From: Pseudomonas profundi
Lineage (GTDB): Bacteria > Pseudomonadota > Gammaproteobacteria > Pseudomonadales > Pseudomonadaceae
Direction of reading: 5' to 3'
Assembly (NCBI RefSeq): GCF_008638305.1
Contig: NZ_VTPZ01000001.1
Coordinates: 598,941 to 662,940, forward strand
DNA: 64,000 bases
The number at the start of each line of letters is the position of its first letter. Positions within the stretch are counted from its first letter, which is position 1. Below, in pieces: positions 60,692-64,000 of the stretch. Below the pieces are notes generated by a model. That model had not been told where the DNA came from. It did no database searches and worked only from the letters and a program-made list of their open reading frames with translations. The translations under genes were made by a program, and so were the position numbers.

Positions 60692-61114
60692 ATGCACGGA
60701 AAGCTGTTTGTTGTATTCGCGCTTGCCCTCCCTCTCTTCGGCTGTTCCATTCAGCAGCAGATCGAACACGTCAATAAACGACCGAACGCGCCACTATGCG
60801 TGGTGAATAATCCCGGCGTGCGCAGCGGGGTGCTGGATAGCGTCCTGCTGACGTTGTCGTCCAGAGAAGTGAATTACCGTCTGGTGCATAACCGGTCGGC
60901 GGCACAGGCCTGTGAGTGGGCGTTGACCTACGATGCGCGGTGGTCGGTGGATCTCGGCAGTTATATGTCCTATGCGGCTATACAGGTATACCGCGGCGGC
61001 AGGCCGGCGGGGCATGCGATCTACGATGCCAGCAACGGGCGTGGGCACCCGGATAAATACGTGCAGGTGCAGCCGAAGATTGTTGAGCTGGTGGATGAGC
61101 TGTTTCGGCCGTAA
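60692..61114 (+). CDS. Sbal_3080-family lipoprotein
   Basis: A 140 aa small lipoprotein. The signal ends in the lipobox LFGC (C18), predicting envelope anchoring. The mature part (IEHVNKRPNAPLCVVNNPGVRSGVLDSVLLTLSSREVNYRLVH ... CEWALTYDARWSVDLGSYMSYAAIQVY) matches the Sbal_3080 family of unknown function. Three internal cysteines include one in the lipobox. No good ribosome binding site is visible. An imperfect GAGGGTT ... AACCCTC fold lies in the 60524-60691 spacer. Confidence 0.8.
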   Translation: MHGKLFVVFALALPLFGCSIQQQIEHVNKRPNAPLCVVNNPGVRSGVLDSVLLTLSSREVNYRLVHNRSAAQACEWALTYDARWSVDLGSYMSYAAIQVYRGGRPAGHAIYDASNGRGHPDKYVQVQPKIVELVDELFRP

Positions 61115-61174
61115 ATGCTGTGCGGTCAAGCCGGCGCACCGATCGATAACGGCTTCCGGTGCTGGACGTATGGC

Positions 61175-61192
61175 GTAGCGCAGGCGCGCTAC
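61175..61192. repeat. Single GTAGCGC REP palindrome
   Basis: GTAGCGCAGGCGCGCTAC, the reverse complement of the palindrome in the 25 kb array, followed by the same accccagg flank. A single copy. Confidence 0.7.
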
Positions 61193-61336
61193 ACCCCAGG
61201 CACGACAACCCTTTATGACAGCCTGATGAAGTTCGACCAGCGGGAGCGCTCTGCAACCGCATTGTCATCCCGATACGATTAGCTAGGAGCATCTCAATTG
61301 GCGCGGCAGCGGGTCGCGCCCGGACGGAGGTGCTTC

Positions 61337-62248
61337 ATGAATGCTAACAAGGCGGTCGTTCGCGTGCACCGCGACCTCAAGGTGCACACCAGCTATTACG
61401 CCTGCCCCGGCGCGACCAGCACGATCATTCTGGTGAACGGTTCGCTGGCGACCAGTGCGTCCTTTGGTCAGACGCTGCGTTACCTGCAGCCGCTGTTCAA
61501 CGTGGTGCTGTTCGACATGCCTTACGCCGGGCAGTCCCGCCCGTACAACCCCTGCCCGCCTTTGATCGGCAAGGAGGACGAGGCGATTATTCTCCTTGAG
61601 CTGATCGAGCATTTTGAAGCGGACCGGGTCATGTCCTTTTCCTGGGGCGGTGTGGCGACCTTGCTGGCGCTGGCCCAACGGCCGGAGCGGATCAAACAGG
61701 CGGTGATCGAATCTTTCTCACCGGTACTCAACGCGCCGATGCATGATTACCTGGCCTCGGCTGAGGATTGCCTGGCTGCGCTGGATCGCGAGGAAGTCGG
61801 CGATCTGATCAACCGCACCATTGGCGAGTATCTGCCGCCCTTCTTCAAGCGTTGCAACTTCCGCCACGTCAGCACGCTGGAGGACCACGAGTATGAGCAA
61901 ATGCTCTACCACGTGCGTCAGATGAAGAGTCTGGTGGCCGATAACTACATGCGCTGTGTGAGCAACATCGACGTGCCGCTGCTGTTTATCAACGGTGAGT
62001 GGGACCAGCACACCAGCCCGGAGGATGCGCGGAAATTCAGCGGCTTAGCGCCACAGGCCGAGTTTGTGACCGTACGGCATTGCGGTCACTTCCTGGAGAT
62101 GGAACACCGCACCGCCTGGTGGGAAGTACGTCGTGCGGTTGAGGGGTTCCTGTTGGCGCGACCCAAACCAAAACCTGCCGAGGCCAAGCAGCCTGTAGCG
62201 GAGCAGCCCAACGTGCTGCCGTTCAGAAAGGTGGCTTCGGTTGGTTGA
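61337..62248 (+). CDS. PhaG/RhlA-family 3-hydroxyacyl transferase
   Basis: A 303 aa alpha/beta-fold enzyme. ILVNGSLATSASFGQTLRYLQPLFNVVLFDMPYAGQSRP, nucleophile S102 in VMSFSWGGVATLLALA, and KRCNFRHVSTLEDHEYEQMLYHVRQ match PhaG and RhlA, closer to PhaG by eye. PhaG moves 3-hydroxyacyl groups from ACP toward CoA for PHA; RhlA makes hydroxyalkanoyloxyalkanoates for rhamnolipid. The acid and base are likely D in NGEWDQHTSPEDA and H in HCGHFLEME. The ATG at 61337 has GGAGG. No pha or rhlB genes are near. Confidence 0.85.
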   Translation: MNANKAVVRVHRDLKVHTSYYACPGATSTIILVNGSLATSASFGQTLRYLQPLFNVVLFDMPYAGQSRPYNPCPPLIGKEDEAIILLELIEHFEADRVMSFSWGGVATLLALAQRPERIKQAVIESFSPVLNAPMHDYLASAEDCLAALDREEVGDLINRTIGEYLPPFFKRCNFRHVSTLEDHEYEQMLYHVRQMKSLVADNYMRCVSNIDVPLLFINGEWDQHTSPEDARKFSGLAPQAEFVTVRHCGHFLEMEHRTAWWEVRRAVEGFLLARPKPKPAEAKQPVAEQPNVLPFRKVASVG

Positions 62249-62298
62249 GGGTGTTGCTCCCGGCACGCTCGTATCAGAGCTTGCCGGGATATTGCTGC

Positions 62299-63150
62299 CT
62301 AGGGATTCATCGAATCAAATACGGTTTTTTCAGCGCCCGCCGCTTCAGCGCGCAGCCTGATGAGATCCTTGATCTTGCGATGCGGGAAGACGTAGAACTG
62401 ATCCTCCTCAACTGCTTTCAGCGTCATCTCGGCAATGTCCTCTGCCTTGATGCGGCCCTTGGCGACGGCGGATTGAATCGCAGCGGTACGCTCAGCAGCG
62501 ACTTCAGTACGCACAATGGTGTCAGCCTTATCAGCCGGACGGTTACGCGCGGATTCGTGGATGGCGGTGGGGAAAAACGCCGGGCAAAGTACCGTGACGC
62601 CGACCTGTTCAGCACCCACATCGCGCAGATCCAGCGCCAGCGTTTCGGACAGCGCAACGACCGAATGCTTGCTCGCGTTGTACACCGCCATGCTCGGGCC
62701 GTTCAGCCAGCCTGCGGCGGAGGCGACGTTGACGATATGGCCTTCGCCCTGCTCTATCATCATCGGGGTGAAGGCCTTGATGCCCCACACCACGCCGTAG
62801 AGATTTACTCCCATCACCCATTCCCAATCCGCCTGGGTGTTCATCCAGACCGGGCCGCCCACGCTGACACCGGCGTTGTTGAACAGGATGTGGGCACCGC
62901 CGAAGCGGCTCTTGGCCAGATCGGCAAACGCCTGTACCTGCTCGAGTTTGGAAACGTCCAGCCGCATGGTGGCCGACTCGGTGCCGGGTGCTTTTTCTTC
63001 CACCAGGCGCAGGGTTTCCTGCATGCCCTTTTCATCGACATCGCCCAGTACCAGATTCATGCCACGCGCAGCGCAGCACAGCGCCAGCTCACGCCCCAGG
63101 CCGCTGCCGCCGCCGGTAATTACCGCTACCTTGCCCTTGAAATCCTGCAT
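62299..63150 (-). CDS. SDR-family oxidoreductase
   Basis: A 283 aa classical short-chain dehydrogenase. The cofactor motif TGGGSGLG is at 12-19, NNAG in ILFNNAGVSVGG, the catalytic Ser in NVASAAGWL and YNASK as the YxxxK motif. DVDEKG after the second strand suggests NAD preference (Asp). Substrate is unknown; the long C-terminus (VFPHRKIKDLIRLRAEA) resembles SDRs paired with acyl-chain or sterol-like substrates. AGGAG supports the ATG at 63150. It converges on the PhaG/RhlA gene. Confidence 0.87.
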   Translation of the reverse strand: MQDFKGKVAVITGGGSGLGRELALCCAARGMNLVLGDVDEKGMQETLRLVEEKAPGTESATMRLDVSKLEQVQAFADLAKSRFGGAHILFNNAGVSVGGPVWMNTQADWEWVMGVNLYGVVWGIKAFTPMMIEQGEGHIVNVASAAGWLNGPSMAVYNASKHSVVALSETLALDLRDVGAEQVGVTVLCPAFFPTAIHESARNRPADKADTIVRTEVAAERTAAIQSAVAKGRIKAEDIAEMTLKAVEEDQFYVFPHRKIKDLIRLRAEAAGAEKTVFDSMNP

Positions 63151-63382
63151 GTGAAGTCTCCTGTCACGGGGCTCTGAACGATTCAAAGCGCAGTTGATCG
63201 AATTCGGTGTGTGAGAATGCCCTGCCGCTCCGGTGGCGGCTACTGCTATGCGCCTGGTTGATTGAGCTTTAGCAGCATGGCTTATTGCTGGTTGTAGCTT
63301 GTGTGCTCAGCGACGCTGGCCGGCTGCGTTCAACATACTTTCCACCAAACCAGCCCGCCCCTTTTTCAAAACGGAGACTGCG

Positions 63383-63808
63383 ATGCGTGCCTTTCTTTTG
63401 TTAACACTGCTGCTCACCGGCTGCGTCTCTCACCCGCATGAGCCAGTGCCGGCGGACGTGGTGCGCATCAACCTCGACACCATGCGCCCGGGCGACCATC
63501 TCAGTGCCTATCGGCTTGATGGGGAGCTGGTCCAGGGACTCCGGTTTGATGACATCCCGCCTGGTGAGCATGAGCTACAGGTGCGCTATCGGTATGAGAG
63601 CTCGGCCCGTGCGTCTGCGAGCGGCATGCTGGGTGATATCCAACGGCGTAGTTGTATTTTGGCTGTGTATTACGATGGGTTTGAAGCGGGTTATGAGTAT
63701 CGGCTGGTGGCCAATCAGCTGGGCTGGTCGACTGTCGGGTGGCTGGAAGGGCCCGGAGGGGAGTCGTTGGTCAGTGCCAGGGTGTTGCGGTGTGGACCTG
63801 GGGTTTGA
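63383..63808 (+). CDS. Small hypothetical lipoprotein
   Basis: A 141 aa lipoprotein I do not recognise. The signal is MRAFLLLTLLLTGC with the lipobox cysteine at 14. The mature part has a beta-rich look: VVRINLDTMRPGDHLSAYRLDGELVQGLRFDDIPPGEHELQVRYRYESS resembles a PEGA-like or lipoprotein beta-sandwich fold. CILAVYYDGFEAGYEYRLVANQLGW follows. GGAG precedes the ATG at 63383. Confidence 0.7.
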   Translation: MRAFLLLTLLLTGCVSHPHEPVPADVVRINLDTMRPGDHLSAYRLDGELVQGLRFDDIPPGEHELQVRYRYESSARASASGMLGDIQRRSCILAVYYDGFEAGYEYRLVANQLGWSTVGWLEGPGGESLVSARVLRCGPGV

Positions 63809-63825
63809 AGGTGTGGGGCAAAAGC

Positions 63826-63850
63826 AATCGCCGCGGGTCGCGCCTCCCAC
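63826..63850 (-). repeat. REP sequence of the RAYT-associated family
   Basis: aatcgccgcgggtcgcgcct followed by cccac matches the REPs around the RAYT gene, in the same orientation as 46846-46870. It lies 18 bp after the lipoprotein stop. Confidence 0.7.
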
Positions 63851-63973
63851 TGATTGGGAGGCAAATTTTTAGGATAGCTGCGGTATGCACGTGATCCGCT
63901 ATACCCCCCCGACGGCCTCGTGGAAATGACAAAGTCAGCGAGTTCACTCAAGTTAAACCCGTGGGAGATTCTA

Positions 63974-64000
63974 TGGTTCACCACAACCCCTTTCAGGCTG
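63974..64000 (+). CDS. Possible start of a gene running off the right edge
   Basis: An ATG at 63974 with a GGGAG site seven bases before it opens MVHHNPFQA to the window end. Too short to identify. Confidence 0.3.

Overview
The window is about 60% GC bacterial chromosome from a gammaproteobacterium of the Pseudomonas lineage. The evidence is the ispF-fghA-adhC gene order, the fliC-flaG-fliD-fliS-fleQ-fleSR-fliE...flhB flagellar cluster with FleQ and FleSR, the hsbA-hsbR-hptB module, REP/RAYT elements, and what looks like a Crc-type small RNA. The ectABCD-ask operon points to a salt-tolerant or marine member (Halopseudomonas or P. stutzeri-like). That placement is an inference.

Layout. 1-2.7 kb (minus): start of truD, ispF, and the glutathione-dependent formaldehyde pair fghA and adhC. 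2.9-5.7 kb (minus): three small secreted proteins with near-identical signal peptides but unrelated low-complexity mature parts, with repeat-filled spacers. 5.8-13.8 kb (plus): a sensor kinase and NtrC-type regulator, then a MacA-MacB-outer membrane factor efflux operon and a small unknown gene. 13.9-18.2 kb (plus): a BLUF photoreceptor with a membrane tail, an epoxide-hydrolase-like enzyme, a preQ1-I riboswitch controlling yhhQ, and ligB, whose 3' end overlaps convergent speA. 20.4-25.1 kb (plus): ectABCD-ask. 25.2-25.7 kb: four tandem 144-145 bp REPIN-like repeats. 25.8-29.7 kb: hydrolase, SIMPL protein, trpS and an NMO-family flavoprotein.

30.3-56.5 kb (minus) is a large flagellar cluster: filament and cap genes, the regulators FleQ/FleS/FleR, basal body and C-ring genes, the HsbA/HsbR/HptB switch, fliK, and the export gate to flhB. 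Sigma-54 type promoters are visible before fliE, fleS and fliD, and a sigma-28 type promoter before fliC. This matches the known tiered FleQ, FleSR, FliA hierarchy. The cluster has been invaded by a RAYT gene with REP sequences (between fleR and fliE), REP remnants (between fliK and fliL), and a 359 bp MITE-like element exactly at the fliP/fliQ junction.

56.7-59.4 kb is accessory: a Phd/VapC and a ParD/RelE-type toxin-antitoxin pair, each bracketed by direct copies of a 19-base repeat, a strongly folded non-coding stretch, and then on the minus strand a candidate CrcZ/CrcY/CrcX-type RNA with five A-rich Hfq/Crc motifs, a sigma-54 promoter, a consensus IHF site and three TGTTAC subsites matching the reported CbrB pattern. 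59.4-64 kb holds a catalase-family protein, two lipoproteins, a PhaG/RhlA-family acyltransferase and an SDR dehydrogenase.

No rRNA, tRNA or CRISPR was seen. The signals I rate highest are the Crc-type RNA locus, the MITE at fliP/fliQ, and the repeat-bracketed toxin-antitoxin cassettes.
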